A program made the position numbers and the translations under genes. Of a DNA stretch of 64,000 nt, positions 48,347 to 61,200 are shown piece after piece. The notes beneath the pieces are model-generated. The model was not told where the DNA came from. It did not search any database and saw only the letters and a list, made by a program, of their open reading frames with translations. The stretch is from NCBI RefSeq assembly GCF_013426205.1, contig NC_089423.1, forward strand, positions 4,650,001 to 4,714,000. The letters run 5' to 3'. Source of the stretch: Metarhizium brunneum. Its lineage: Eukaryota; Ascomycota; Sordariomycetes; Hypocreales; Clavicipitaceae. Each line of letters opens with the position of its first letter. Position 1 is the stretch's first letter.

Positions 48347-49435
48347 GGTCTCCTTGATGGAGCGGGCATAGATATCTACATTGACCAAGCCCCCCTGACA
48401 CGCTCCAACTCATGGTTGATTTAGGCCCGCGTTGTGCGGAAAAATTGCTATGATAAATCAACCTCGCAAGATTAACATATATGGCGGTGCAGGCTTATGA
48501 GGAGTTCGTGGCGCAAATGCCACCACTGTCCCGCGAGATATGTTCAGGACAAATGAGCCGGTTGGAAGATGAAATAAAGCAATCTCGCCAGGTAGAATCA
48601 AGAGTTAGGCCAGTCTACGAGTGAAAAACCCAGCCTGTCGTTGGAAACGGCCCGTGATAGCTTTCCGTGACAGCTGCAGTTGATTTCGATATCAAGAAGA
48701 ACTGTCCAGTACCTCCCTAGGTAGATCTACATCGACTTCTAGATGCCGACGGCCAAGACCGCCTTGCAAAAGCGAGTCTCTGCTGGTTCGGAAGGATGAA
48801 CGTTCAGCGCAAGGCCACATGAAGTGCAATGACGCCAAACATGATTAGGCGCACAGTCCATGATATTACATTCCGAGTTCCAATTAGTGTCTGTTGAGCT
48901 GGTCAACGGGGGTGGTGCGCAATAGGCAGTCAGTCGGTCCACCACATTCGACATCTACATGTAGCTGCAAGGTGGCTCAATCTCGTAAGAACCCGCCGCC
49001 TGCTGTGGTGAAACAATGACCCAAGCTCCAGGTTCCAGTCCCCATCTATACCTCTGCGTGAGACTGAGACCCCACCTCATCCAGTTGACCAAGGAGAGTC
49101 TCTCCTCCACACAATCTCGCCGCCAGATAAATTGTACGAGCTGAGCCTCGCTCAAATTCGCAGAGATACACCCGTAGGCCGAACACGAAATCGACAGGGA
49201 GCTTTGCAGCCTCCATACGGACGAAAATACGAATACCTCGACACGTCGCCCGTGATCCGAGGACGAAGAGTTATATTGCCTTCTTGTTCGGTGCTGCCAC
49301 TCCCAAGGCCACATCCGCAAACCATTATATAGTACCTCGATTGCAACGGCCCTGCCCACGCCTCGCGAGGCAAACCTTTCGCAGCGACGCCCTGCCGCCT
49401 TTTTCCATCTCTGCGAACACGCCGGTTGAAGAAAG
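48347..49435. promoter_or_regulatory. Upstream region of CaM kinase gene
   Basis: About 1.1 kb between the ICT1-like 3' end and the kinase start, on the same strand. It includes a CCTAGGTAG motif at 48716-48724 and a C/T-rich stretch near 49330-49430 just before the start. No gene seen. Confidence 0.45.
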
Positions 49436-50780
49436 ATGGACGGCAAACAGCAGACACCGCAGCCTCAGATCCAGCCTTGTAGATACAAGGTCGGAAAGAC
49501 GCTGGGAGCTGGCTCCTACTCTGTGGTGAAGGAATGTGTTCATATTGATACCGGTCGATACTATGCCGCCAAAGTTATCAACAAGCGGCTTATGGCAGGC
49601 CGTGAGCACATGGTTCGTAAAACCTTTCGACTCCTGATTTGACATGTCGCATCGTCACCGTTTCGAGCAATAGAATCTGTAGATTGCTTGCTGATACCAT
49701 CTTGGCCATGTTGTCTAGGTCCGCAATGAAATTGCCGTCCTCAAGAAGGTGTCCATGGGCCACCAAAACATACTGACGCTTGTCGACTACTTTGAGACGA
49801 TGAATAACCTCTACCTTGTCACCGACCTGGCTCTCGGCGGTGAACTCTTTGACCGAATCTGTCGCAAGGGATCATACTACGAATCCGACGCCGCCGACCT
49901 TATCCGCGCAACGCTATCTGCTGTAGCTTACTTGCACGACCACGGTATAGTACACCGCGACCTCAAGCCCGAGAATCTTCTGTTCCGAACGCCAGAGGAC
50001 AACGCGGACCTGCTTATTGCGGATTTTGGCCTCTCACGTATCATGGACGAAGAACAGTTTCACGTTCTCACAACCACCTGCGGCACGCCAGGGTACATGG
50101 CTCCGGAAATCTTCAAAAAAACGGGCCATGGCAAGCCTGTTGACCTTTGGGCCTTGGGAGTCATCACCTACTTCCTCCTCTGTGGCTACACCCCATTCGA
50201 CCGGGACTCCGACTTTGAAGAAATGCAGGCCATTCTAAACGCAGACTACAGCTTCACGCCTGTAGAATACTGGCGCGGCGTCTCCAGCAATGCCAAGGAC
50301 TTTATCCGTCGATGCCTGACCATCGATCACACCAAACGCATCACCGCGCACGAGGCCCTTCAGCATGCCTTCGTTGCCGCCGAAGAGCCCACCGACGGAG
50401 CAGGCGAGAACCTCCTCCCCACCATCAAGAAGAACTTCAACGCCCGCCGCACCCTCCACGCAGCCATCGACACTGTCCGCGCCATTAACAAGCTCCGCGA
50501 GGCCTCACACCTCATGGACGGCGCTCGCTCAAAAGAACCCGGCCGCGGCGCAGCCCCGCGCAGCGACGGCAACGGAACCCGCAAGGACGACAGCGGCATC
50601 TCGCTCGGCAAAGAGGACTCGGGCTACGGCACACAGCACGACGCAGACGTCGTTATGGGCAATACCACTGCCGCACCAGCCCTCAGCAGTGTCCCCGCCT
50701 CCCTACAACCGGGTAACCAAGCGAACAAGGTCATACAAACAAGTAAAGGTCTCTGGAGCGCCCCTACGTCAAACAGGTAA
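49436..50780 (+). CDS. CMK1: Calmodulin-dependent protein kinase (CaMK I type)
   Basis: Predicted 412-residue Ser/Thr kinase. Exons 49436-49612 and 49719-50780; the 106-bp intron starts with GTTCGT. The kinase domain (about 18-278) has GAGSYSVVKE (P-loop), AAKVINK with the catalytic Lys, HRDLKPEN at 138-145, DFG at 161-163 and the activation segment TTTCGTPGYMAPE, whose Thr is the expected target of an upstream CaM-kinase kinase. A basic amphipathic stretch at 292-319 (TIKKNFNARRTLHAAI) is the likely autoinhibitory and calmodulin-binding segment. The tail is Gly/Ser/Asp-rich. All catalytic residues are intact. Filamentous fungi usually have two or three such kinases. Confidence 0.93.
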
Positions 50781-52079
50781 ATTTGACGTCACGACAACAT
50801 CCACTTGACTTTTCTTCTCTTGAACCACATTCCCCCCCTCTTCTTTTTTCATCTTGCAAAGCCGACATGCATAAGCGAAGGAGATATGAGTTGGACATCA
50901 AGCGCTCTGGAAGCCCGATTTGTCTTGTAGGCTCATGACGTTTTTTTTTCTTTTGTCGACATCATTTTTCTTGCTAGAGTCTTGTTTAGATGACGGGCGG
51001 TTGGGATGAACCACAGGATGCTTTACGAATTGAGTAATGACCTATGAAGGGCAATTATATCCGAGTTTGAATATAGAACCAGGAACAACCCCCACTGGAC
51101 GTAACCCGTGATTTGGAACGCCATGAAACGCTTTAGACAGGCCAGGTAGATTGGGCATTAGACCGTGACCTTTGCATTTTTGCAAATAGTCGATCAAGTC
51201 GCACCATTTTCCATGAGTGAATACAGACTCGGCCAGCCATCCCGTCCGCTGGACCTGTCGGTGGCCGTTTACAACTCTTCTATACCCTCCAGTTTTGGTC
51301 ACTGTTGAATACTCAGATATGGTGATATTTTTACATTTTGTTCAAGGATTCATTCCTTTCTAATTCTAGTTTCTAGCGAGTGGCATCTTTGGTATTTTCT
51401 CCATTCCCCTCTGATCATCCCTTTCAGACGACCGAGTCACCCCGCCCCCCGTTGGGTTCATCACCACAAGCCACAAGTCCTAAAACTTCTGCCTGCCCTT
51501 GCGGGCAATCACAGGTAACCGCCTGTCCAATATGTCCAAATCATGAGCGCCTTTCCCGTCCACTGCCAGGCTCTCTAGCGAGCGTATCGGTGCATGTTAA
51601 CCCTTCCCTATTGACCCATATATGCACGAATTACTTGGTATGTATACATTACGTACTCTATCATTGCAAGCCGTTTCCATGGCTATTATATGCAGTACGT
51701 TGGATCGAATTCACTCCCTGTGGCTTTTCGTCCCCTTTCCGCATCATTATGAGCCAACTGACGAAATTAGTCCGAGGGCCGCCACATTTGTGAGAGAGTG
51801 TCATGAGTCCAAATTAAAAAAGATAAAACACCACGTTGCGCCAATTCGCTGTGCCGATGAATGCCAAAGATGTTTGAAAAAAAAAAAGGGGTGGGTTCGA
51901 AGATTAATTATGTGGAAGTTGATTTGGCAATATGCCGAGAATCATAAGCAATTGTCGTTAAAAAGTAGTCCCGCGACGAAAGGAGGCGAGTAAGATGATG
52001 AGCTAATAGTGTCGAGTCGTCGGAGCGTGTTATTATACGCGGGTGAAAGTTGCGTACCGGTTTTCGTCTTGTTTCATTC
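50781..52079. other. Convergent 3' region CaMK / AUR1
   Basis: 1.3 kb between converging genes, with T-rich and A-rich runs (about 50941-50952, 51876-51888). Frames such as 51380-51793 lack an ATG start or domain. Nothing else is supportable. Confidence 0.5.
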
Positions 52080-53588
52080 CTAATTCTGTCGAACAACAAC
52101 AACTTCGCTTAATTCGACATCTCGAGGCGGCGCATTACCGTCCCATATTTGGCCGTTGCTCGATATATCCATCACCATCATCCCTGGGACTGTGTCCTCG
52201 GAGATAGTTGGACTCAGTGTGCCGCTGCTAGAGCTGCAGCTGGAGCTGCCTCCCAGTGTCCAGCCATCGCTTGAGTTTTCTCGACGTTGTTCTAGCAATC
52301 CGAGACCGAAATATTCGTGTCCGTACTCTTCATCCGCGAGCCGGTGGCGGTCTCCAATTTCGACAAACTCGTACTCCCATCGTGTGATCTTGTCGGCCTG
52401 GCGCTGAGGGAGGTATCGCGCTCGAACAGAGTAGAAGAATCCTACAGCGATAAGGCCGCCGCCAACAAGATCGATGGCATAATGGTGGCTGAGGTACATG
52501 GTCGACCACCAGATCCACCCGACATAGCCAATGAAGAACATTCGGAACTGAGGAAAGCAATGGCTCATGAAAAGAGCCTCCAACACAGCGTATCCTCCAT
52601 GCAATGACGGAAACGCACCAAACGGCAGAGGGGCGTTGGTGAAGTTGGTCGTATAGAGGTCGATATTGAATATTTTGTCGACGCGAGCAAGACCAGCGGG
52701 GGAACCCTCCATACCATACATGGCTGGGACTAGGCCATGTTCATTCTCGTACCAAGGAGGGGTGCACGGGAACATGAGTTGGATAGTGACGCCAAGTATG
52801 CTCATCCAGCCAAAGGTTCGCGCAAACACGGGAGTTGTTCCAGGAGCGGCAAAGATGAACATAAGGAGGGAGCACACCGCAGGAGCCCCAAAGTGAATAA
52901 TACCATAGGGGAGCCAGGCTAGAATGTCAAGGATGGCGTGCTTGTGAGCGGAGAGGATATTCGACAAATTAGCGCCGTACAAGACATTTTCGAGGGCCGG
53001 CAGCACTCGAACCCAAATATGGGGCCTGTAATCGTAAGGGATAAAGCTGCGAGAAGTTCTGGTTAGCATTGCCGGGTTTGATGACAGAGCCCGCAGACGA
53101 ACACTAGACACCTCTCAAACAAGGCGGAGGGAGAGGGGACGTGGAACGATGCGGGAAACTACATACCGACTGCAGAAAAAATAGACGAGCCAAACCCATA
53201 TCGTCACAGCTGGCAGAAAGAACTGTCGCGTGGCAGGCATGAGAAAAATCCATGATACAGCTACCAAGGCGAAAAACTTTAGGGCAGGAGCCGGAGGAGC
53301 AATCCAAAGGGAGAAGAGGGTCAATCCGATGAGGAAGATGTATTGCAGGTCTGAAGCTCTCCATCTGTGCCTTTGAAGATCACGCAAACCATCCCAGAAG
53401 TTGAAAGATGTTCGTAGGACAGTGATGTCTTCTGCGCCAGGGTGCATTGTCTTGGATTTGGATCGGGCTCGTCGTCGGCCAACATGGTAGCGGTTGGGGA
53501 GGCGGTTTAAAAATGCGATGGTCAGGTTCTCAGTCCAGAGCGACGGCAGAACCGGCTTTCCCGGAACGGAGCCGGGAAGATCCTTCAT
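52080..53588 (-). CDS. AUR1: Inositol phosphorylceramide synthase catalytic subunit
   Basis: Predicted 462-residue multi-span Golgi enzyme that transfers phosphoinositol from PI to ceramide; it is the target of aureobasidin A in yeasts. Exons 53167-53588 and 52080-53046; the 120-bp intron splits an Arg codon before FIPYDYRP. The PAP2-like active-site motifs are intact: FPSLHGG (His290) and SHHYAIDL (His329, Asp333). The 39- and 4-residue spacing equals that of the catalytic His-His-Asp triad in the yeast enzyme. PPWYENEHGL and SPAGLARVDK are also family motifs. The C-terminal tail is cytosolic and Ser-rich. The start at 53588 gives a normal N-terminus; the frame stays open to 53816. Confidence 0.93.
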
Positions 53589-56500
53589 GATAGGTATATC
53601 GACGGAGCTGAAGCCACGATTGCGGTTCGCCGGGGGGTTAAGGGGGGCAGGGAAAAGGTCGGTCGGGGTTCGACGAGACGTTCTCAACGCGAGAGGCGAC
53701 TGAGATCCGGCGCACCGCAAGACGGAGAGCGCGTTTCGAGGGCGACAAGGTCCCGTCGAGGGCGGATCCAAATATCTGAAGTAAAAAAGATACCCAAATT
53801 CTATCTCATAATCCAAAGCTGAGCGGGAACCGGGTCTTCCGAAGGGTCTCGAATAGCCAGTAGACGTCAGGCGTCAGAGACGATGCGGTTTCTCGGCACG
53901 TGCCACGATGATGAGGTCGATCGGCGTCGGGGAGGAGTGCGGGACGGTTGGCGACTCGAGGCACGTGTGGGCGAAGAAGGGGAAAGGAAAAAGGAAGAAG
54001 GAGAGTCGTGGGCGGGTGGAAAGAAAGTCAGAGGAAGAAGAGCATGGAGTAGGAGTAGGAGAGGAGCAACGTAGGTGCGAGAGGAAGCAAAAGAGGCGGA
54101 CGAGGTACTAAAGAGGGCCAGGCCACGGGAAAGAGGAATGGGAGACAAGCAAGCACGGCTTCACGCAGTCAGTGTTGCGCTACGGAGCAGGCGGGCCAGG
54201 TCAAGATCAGGACGGGCGAGGCGGCCTGGGGGCGTGGGACATGGAGGCTTGGGCTTGGCCGGCAGGGCGACAGGGCGACAGGCTAACAGGATGGGCAAAG
54301 GGTCATGGAGATGGGCACATTAATTGAATCAAATGGCAAACCGTGGCCGAACGGGGGTTTGGGGCCTCTCCGTGCGGCCGAGGACGAACCTTCTTGGCGC
54401 CGGGGCGGGCTTCCAAGGAAGACGAGAGCACAAAGCCTGCCAAAGGGCATCACGCCCTGTCTGAGATGGACCAGAGTTCACACCGGCGCATTGTGCTTTG
54501 CCGCTACGCTACGGTACGCAGGCACCAGGCGCTGTGCTGTCAATTAACATTTAGTTTTAGCTGCACCTTGGCGTGAGGCCGGCGAAGCGCTATCACGAAC
54601 ACGTCGAGTGATGACTTGTAGAGTTCAGTCTTCGAATGTTGGTCAGCGGTGAGCCTGGTTGTGGATGTCACCCAGAGGTGCAGCATGATTCAGTGGGCGT
54701 TTGGGTGCTTTGGCAGACTACAGGCGGCTGTGAAGATTGTGTGTTAGAGATCCAAATGCACTGCGGTGTCGGTGAGCTCCTGCCAAACCGCAACTCGACA
54801 TGTGTCGTGTGCTCCAGCGAGGGATGAACCACCATCCATGCCCGCCGGAAGCTGCGGCATTAGTACTTGTTACATTGGACACAAGTACACTTTCCATCTT
54901 GGGGGCGCTGGGAAATTGGCGGGAGCGCTCCAGGCCGGGGGGGCCAGGGGGGGAGGGGACTGAGGAAAAAAAAAAAAAGATAGCCAATGGGGAAAAAATG
55001 AAAAATGAAAAAAGAATCTATGCGCTAGGCCTCATTAGGTGGCCAAAGTGTGGAACAGCCCATTTGCAGTACGTACCAGTCGCCAGCAACTGTCCAGACA
55101 GGCTTCAATGTTGTGGCTGGAAATTGCAGTGGGCTGAGCCGGGTGCCACAAGCCCTAGGCCCCCCGACAGGGGTTTGGATTGGCTGCAGGTGGTTCAGAT
55201 CAAACACACCAGACTGGACACTCGTAGCCCAAGTCCCCAAATGCTGAGTGAATCGATATTTGGAGCTGCAGCTCAAGGTCCAGATGCCCCTGCCGTCCCT
55301 TGTGTGGTTGGCTGGAAGACGAGAGCCAACGGAAGCGAGGCCGACACGTGCAGACACCCAAAGCCACTTGATCGAGTGGGGCGGCTCGGAGTTCTCGCAA
55401 TGTGCGGCTGTCCGTGTCGAGATGTCGGCACCGAGGAACCACGAGCACATGGACATACATAGTTGGGCACGCGACCGAAGCGTCTTGGATATCAGACTGT
55501 CGCTGGCGATTAGCAGAGTCGATATCCAACACCGGCGGAGCTGCGGCGTCCGCGCCAGTGCCGGATACTCCGTAGGGCGAAACGGAAAGTGCGATGCGGC
55601 TCGCCAGCAAATGCCTATGATCCACGTCTGCGGCACCGCCTAACATCGTCGTGGTCTCCCGTTTGTCTGCAATGTCGTCATGAGCTGGCAGGTTCGCTTT
55701 TGCTCCTCCATCCTCGACCGCCAAAAACAGCGTAGATCAAACCTTGACTAGTGCGTCCTCGCTGCGCTTGGTGAGCATTACGGAGCAATGCGCTTACGCT
55801 GCTCTTACGCTCAGCCCTGGACCTTTACGCGGCCAAACGTCATGTCTGGTCGGATGCTGGACCCTGCCCAGGTGCTTTTCTCGCCATGGCGCTCCAACAA
55901 CACGCTGTCATCGGCAAGACGAATGTCAAGTGCAGTGCCAGTATCTATTGATGCCAGCATGTCGGCCGAGTCGTGTGATGAGACGTACGGAGCAGGCCGT
56001 CACAATATCGAGCATTTTGTCGGCAAGATGGATGGCACCCCTCCGCCACCAGGCCCTCCATCAAGCGCTCTACATGCTGTATGCTCTCTTGGCCGGCCCT
56101 GCAACACCGATTCTTCATGCCAGGAGCAGGCGGTCATCCACCCTGACGGTCGGCAACGGAGGTTGGCAAATGCCGGCACGTCATAACGGATGCGTGCGCG
56201 AGGGCCGTCGTCAGGCTACATGCGGCACACTGCCGGCAGATGCGATGGCCAATACGTACACTTGGAGCCCGACGAAGAGTTGTCACATTTTGTGGACTGG
56301 ACTACGGAGTACCTTGACTGTACGGAGTAAATGGCACCACTTGGAGCCAACTGGCGGTAAGACATGATCGATATTGGGAGACATTACGTCGCCAATCCAA
56401 GTTGGCCAACCAGTATTGTCCAGCTGCATCGATCCCGCATGCCACAAAGTCTCGAGCGTGCCATTGAAGAGAGGGGGAAATGCGAGGCAGATGCGACTGA

Positions 56501-58353
56501 TGCAGTAGTACTAAGGGCGAAGCGCAGAAGTGGTGGAACAACTCAGATGGCATTATATTGAGACATGTTCTGAATATGCCAAGCGCAGAGAAGAAGCGCT
56601 TGGGACCAGATGACGTTCGACTACACGGTACTCCTCCGTACGGAGTTCAAGAAGATTAGACAGAATCGCCAACTTGGTGGCAGGTCAGTTGCGGTGTGAG
56701 ACAGACTAGATCTGGTGCGAGCCGAGGAATGCGAACCACCGCGCAAAAACCTAGTGGCCCATCCCGAGCTATCCGACCATCATACACTCCGGATATGATA
56801 CGGGACTACTCCGTACTCCGTGCGGAGATGATGCTGTACAACAAATCGATTCTTGGCACAAGCCTCCATAGGAAACAGCCACGAGGCGAGCAGTCACGAT
56901 AACCATTGGACGGTTGGAGCTGCTGTGTGTCGAGCTTCCACAAGTACGTACTCCGTAACCCCCTTCTGACTCCCCGGGCGGCAGAGCCGGAGCAGCAATT
57001 AGATTGATGGGGTTCCGTCATCATCAGGAGCTCGCAAGCATTGGGGGGCAATTAATCAATGGCCTGCTGGCATTGCCGTCAGCTACCATCAGCAAGCGAG
57101 GCAGCCCACCAGGTTCGGACCCTGTTGTCGGAAACAATCTAGATCCACTGACTGGGCCTTGGTATCCAAAACTAGATCTCATACAACATTGTCAGCACAC
57201 CTGGAGGCCTGGCTCATGAGCATGTCGAGATGTATGGATGGATGGTTCTCATTTCATCAGGCGGCTCAGTGGCACCGGGCATCACCATCACGCCCCCTGG
57301 CTGAGTTTACCACGGAAGTGACAGCGCTGAGCCAATTTGAAATACTACCTAGGTAGTCAAGACAGTCATGTCAATTGGGCTTCAGAGCACGAGACTGTCG
57401 CATGTGTAGCATGACGACCCCTGCGAGGGCAATTTCCCCATGGTTGATGACAAGGCTGTTTTCATGGTCTGGGCGGCGCGCGGTCGCGGGACAGCCTCCA
57501 GACAGCCAAAGTCTTACGCAAGCTGAAAGACGGGCTTAATTGATTTCCATGGCTAATCTCCAAAAAAAAAGAATGCCCTATTTATCGAGCAAATCCAACC
57601 AACGGGGACCGGAAGCACGGTCCAGAGATGCTTGAAGATCAACAGCACACCTTTTTCATTGCATGTCGACCAACCCAACAAGAGTACATAGCATCAAGAG
57701 TACTATACTTGTAGCATCGCACGACGACGATAAAAATGCGAAAAAGGAGTCCTGAGGGCGGGGACCAGCGTGTGCGCGTTGGAACCACTCGGTACGCCAA
57801 GGCGATTCTTCATGATGGTACGTACGACGGCAGGACGGAGACCAATGGTGGCTTCTGGTAGCGCGAGTAGATTTTCGAGAGGTGCACCGAGAGGGTTCGT
57901 GCTGGCAAAACGGATGACGACATGCAAGCCGCAGGACCAGCCCACAACCTTCACGGAACATTGAATACTCGAAGGTAGTACGGCTGGCGGTCTGCATGCC
58001 ACTGGCTGATGCATGTGGTCTCTTGGCTGGGAGTTTCGAGGCCTGGAGGCCAACCGGAGGGGGCCTGAGCCTCGACATGCCTTTGCCTGGGTGTCTCCCA
58101 TGCTGAGCATCAGACGCATGAGGAATTCGCGGGCTGGCACCACCAGCCACCTGTGGCCTTGGCGTTCAAGGGAGCACACACAAGCTCAAACAGCTCAAGT
58201 GCTCTCTCTAGACTGATGTTGGCGGTACTGGTACATGCCGCCTTTGTACCTCGTCCTCTCTCGCAACTCACATGAACAGTCGCCGCCAACCGCCGCCACC
58301 GCGATGCACAAACAGAAGGCCAAAGAAGCTTGAAACGATACCCCGCCCAGGCG

Positions 58354-58371
58354 TATGTATGTATGTATGTA
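58354..58371. repeat. GTAT microsatellite beside a TACCTA/TAGGTA hairpin
   Basis: About four copies of a GTAT unit run into GTACTACCTA, AAG, TAGGTAC, a perfect short inverted repeat centred near 58381. It lies in the gene-free block. Confidence 0.7.
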
Positions 58372-59971
58372 CTACCTAAAGTAGGTACATATGCAATCCA
58401 GAAACAACTGGCCTGCAAAAGTGAAGGGCTCTCTGGCCGGGGGGTCATACGATTGAATGCGCCGAGGACATTTGACAGCGCTTGCGCAGTGGCAGATGGA
58501 AAGGCCCATGATGCTAAAAATGGTGGAATCGCCTTGCAATCCAGCGGCGTGGCCCAACCTTGTTGCATGGAGTGGAATGGGGATGTCGTTTCGGCACGGA
58601 ACAGTTTGACAGGCGTTGTCGATCGTAGATCAACACGCGTATTCATGTTAATATGTATACTCGACTGTCTGCCACACGTCCAATACACAATGAGTCTTGG
58701 CATCGCCTTCAAAGTGGGTTAGCTGTTGGTTCCATCACGTCAGCCCAGGCGAGTCGGGCAGAGAAGCAATTTCCCACGACTCCATCCCTTTGTCAGCTAG
58801 CACTGCAGAGTAGTATCTGGTATTATTGTCCACCAACATACGGAGCAGTTGGGGTACTTGTCAAGCCGTGTCATGTCCGATGCCTGTTTTGGGTCTTTGT
58901 TAGAAGAGGCGATGACGATTGGCAATTTGACTGGGGAAGAGGCGAAGAATTAATCGTTACAAAGTACGCATGCCTTCTTTTCTGTGTAATTTTTAGAATA
59001 CCGGCTACATGTGGGTAGCTGGCACTGGGAAGCTCTGCATGGCTAAAGTTTGTGGAAAATAGGGCGACAGTGTCAGCCTTGGTCACTTCTGCCGGTCATT
59101 ACAACCCAAACCAGATTTTGGGTCTAGGCGGGGCCAAGAGTAATGTAGTAGTAATTGAATTGAATAAATCGCACTCTGTACATAAATTCGATACACTACT
59201 ACGGAGTGCGGAGCACACAGATGTATGGAGAAGTCATATCGAACGGACATTGTATTTCAACAAATCCACCCGCAGCACGCGCAAAAGAACCGACGTCACC
59301 GATCCCAGGCACCTTGGCCGTCTACTGGTCTTGCATAATTCTCCTAGTTTGCGCATCCACCCAGCCCAGGCGGCGAGGAATCCAAGTGCCGGTAGAAAGG
59401 TTTGCAAAAAAAAAAAAAAAGAGGGCTCGTCACCGACAGAAACTCTTCCGTCCGCAATGCTGCTCGGCGAACCAATATCGGATCGGGCCCGACAAGAAGC
59501 TCCATTGAGCACAGGAGAAGCGGCTGCTTGATCAAGTCAAGACACACGGGCAGATGGGCCATTCTAGACACGCAAACATGCATTTGATGCATAATATGAA
59601 CCCGTAGCCCCCTTCTGTAATTACCCGCCACGGCCGTGAACACCCAAATATAGCGGCCCCCCCCCCTGGTGAACCATTATTTCCGACATTGTTTCTCGGT
59701 GAGCAGGGGCGGCCTTGCGGTACTGTCAATTGTTTGGGCGGCTCCCTTGCTCCTTTCATCATGTGGAGATGAAGGCCGACGTCTTTTTTTATCCATGCAC
59801 CTTTTTGATGTGTGTGTGTAGCATGTATGTACGTAGTTGTGCGGAGTGCGACTATTCGCAAGATGTGATTTCGGAACAGTCGCTTTACATACTATTTCTA
59901 TTTCTTTTGCTGCGGGAAGCAGAAACTATCAATGTCTGTCTGTCTGCATGCCAAGACCTGCGTCGGTAACC

Positions 59972-60012
59972 CGATTCAGCACCAGCACCAGCACCAGCAC
60001 CAGCACCAGCAC
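59972..60012. repeat. ACCAGC hexamer microsatellite
   Basis: Six to seven head-to-tail copies of CAGCAC/ACCAGC in the gene-free block. It creates artificial low-complexity frames on both strands and is not read as coding. Confidence 0.85.
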
Positions 60013-61137
60013 TGCCAGGCCCGTCCTGTGTGCCGGTTCCACGGCCGCATTTGCCAACGGCAAGCTGCGCATTTTTGTTATTGCTACTAGTACTGTTGAT
60101 TTTCAATTTATTGCTTTTTTTCGTAGCTTCTTCGTCTTGTCGTGCTGCCTGGTACGTATGTATTCCGAAGCCCGCACGGGGCACGGACGCTCGCAATCTG
60201 CCCTGCCTAAAAGTACTTAAAGCAAGGAACAAGACGCATTTCATGTCACTGGTATGGAGTACTATTTTGATGAATTTGACATTGATGCTCGGCAGGCCAT
60301 GGCCAGATGCTGGCATGGTTGGCTCCCCCCCGTCACCCCGTCACCCTTGTTCCGAGATGCAAGGCACAGAGCGCCACATGCGGCATGTTTCGTCGGGATG
60401 CATGGCTGATTTTCTTTTCGGCATTGTGGGAAGGATTTCGTTTCGTGTGACAGTGGCGAGGGGGGGTTGATGCGGAGGGCGAGTTTCATGCTTGTTCAGG
60501 CCTGTTGGGTTGGTTGCACGGGTGTTCGAGTGTGCCCTTGCTCGCGGGCCAAACATGGAGGAGCTGCTTTTCACGATTTTTTTTTTTTTTTTTTGGTTTA
60601 AGATTACACGTACGGAGCGTGCCTTGGTTCCTGTGCTGCGTTTTGTTCTTGGCAAGCTCGGTCGCTTCTTTTCCCGAGGGGTGATGTGCTGCCGGGCCAT
60701 GGATGTTTTTGTAGCTGCCGGCGCCTTTTGAACTCTACATGTAGATAAATATGTAGGTGCTGGTGGTTACTCTCTTGGATGCTGTCGTCCTGCTTCCGTC
60801 AGCTCTTGTCCATCGCTACGTCGCGCATGTACGTTTCATGTCGATAGTGTTGGGTGTTGAATCGCACAGAGCTGCTGTTTGAACAAGTCGATTCCATCAT
60901 ATGTATACCCACTTCAATACTAGATGTGTTGTTGAGGAGGCAACATCACATTCAATATCCAATAGCAACCACGAGTCGAGGACCGTAAACAGTTTAACTT
61001 GAGAGTGTTACCTGCTTGATTTCACTACCTCAATCCTATGCCACGGACCTTTATACGGTCATCTCCGCAATATCCATCCCCTTCATCCATCTCCGAGCAC
61101 AAACACTGCTCTTGGAGTCCAAATAGCCAAGGGAAAA

Positions 61138-61200
61138 AAGAATCAAAAATTAAAATCAGAGTCAGAATCACAATCACAATCAGAATCAAAATCGCAACCA
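61138..61200. repeat. Imperfect AATCAR hexamer repeat
   Basis: An A-rich run of AATCAA, AATCAG and AATCAC units, about 60 bp. It gives a hydrophobic Ile/Val/Leu-rich frame on the minus strand that mimics a membrane span and was not called as a gene. Confidence 0.7.

Noticed and set aside
53589..53816. 76-residue N-terminal extension of AUR1
   Set aside because: Pro/Arg-rich leader-like sequence; the start at 53588 gives a normal family N-terminus.
54800..55462. 220-codon frame in the gene-free block
   Set aside because: Crosses a poly(A) run, has scattered Cys/Arg/Pro composition and no recognisable domain or intron-linked extension.
55744..56367. 207-codon frame in the gene-free block
   Set aside because: No domain, random-looking composition, and it spans several of the repeated TACGGAGT motifs.
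58110..58712. 200-codon minus-strand frame in the gene-free block
   Set aside because: No domain, crosses a microsatellite, no conserved start context.
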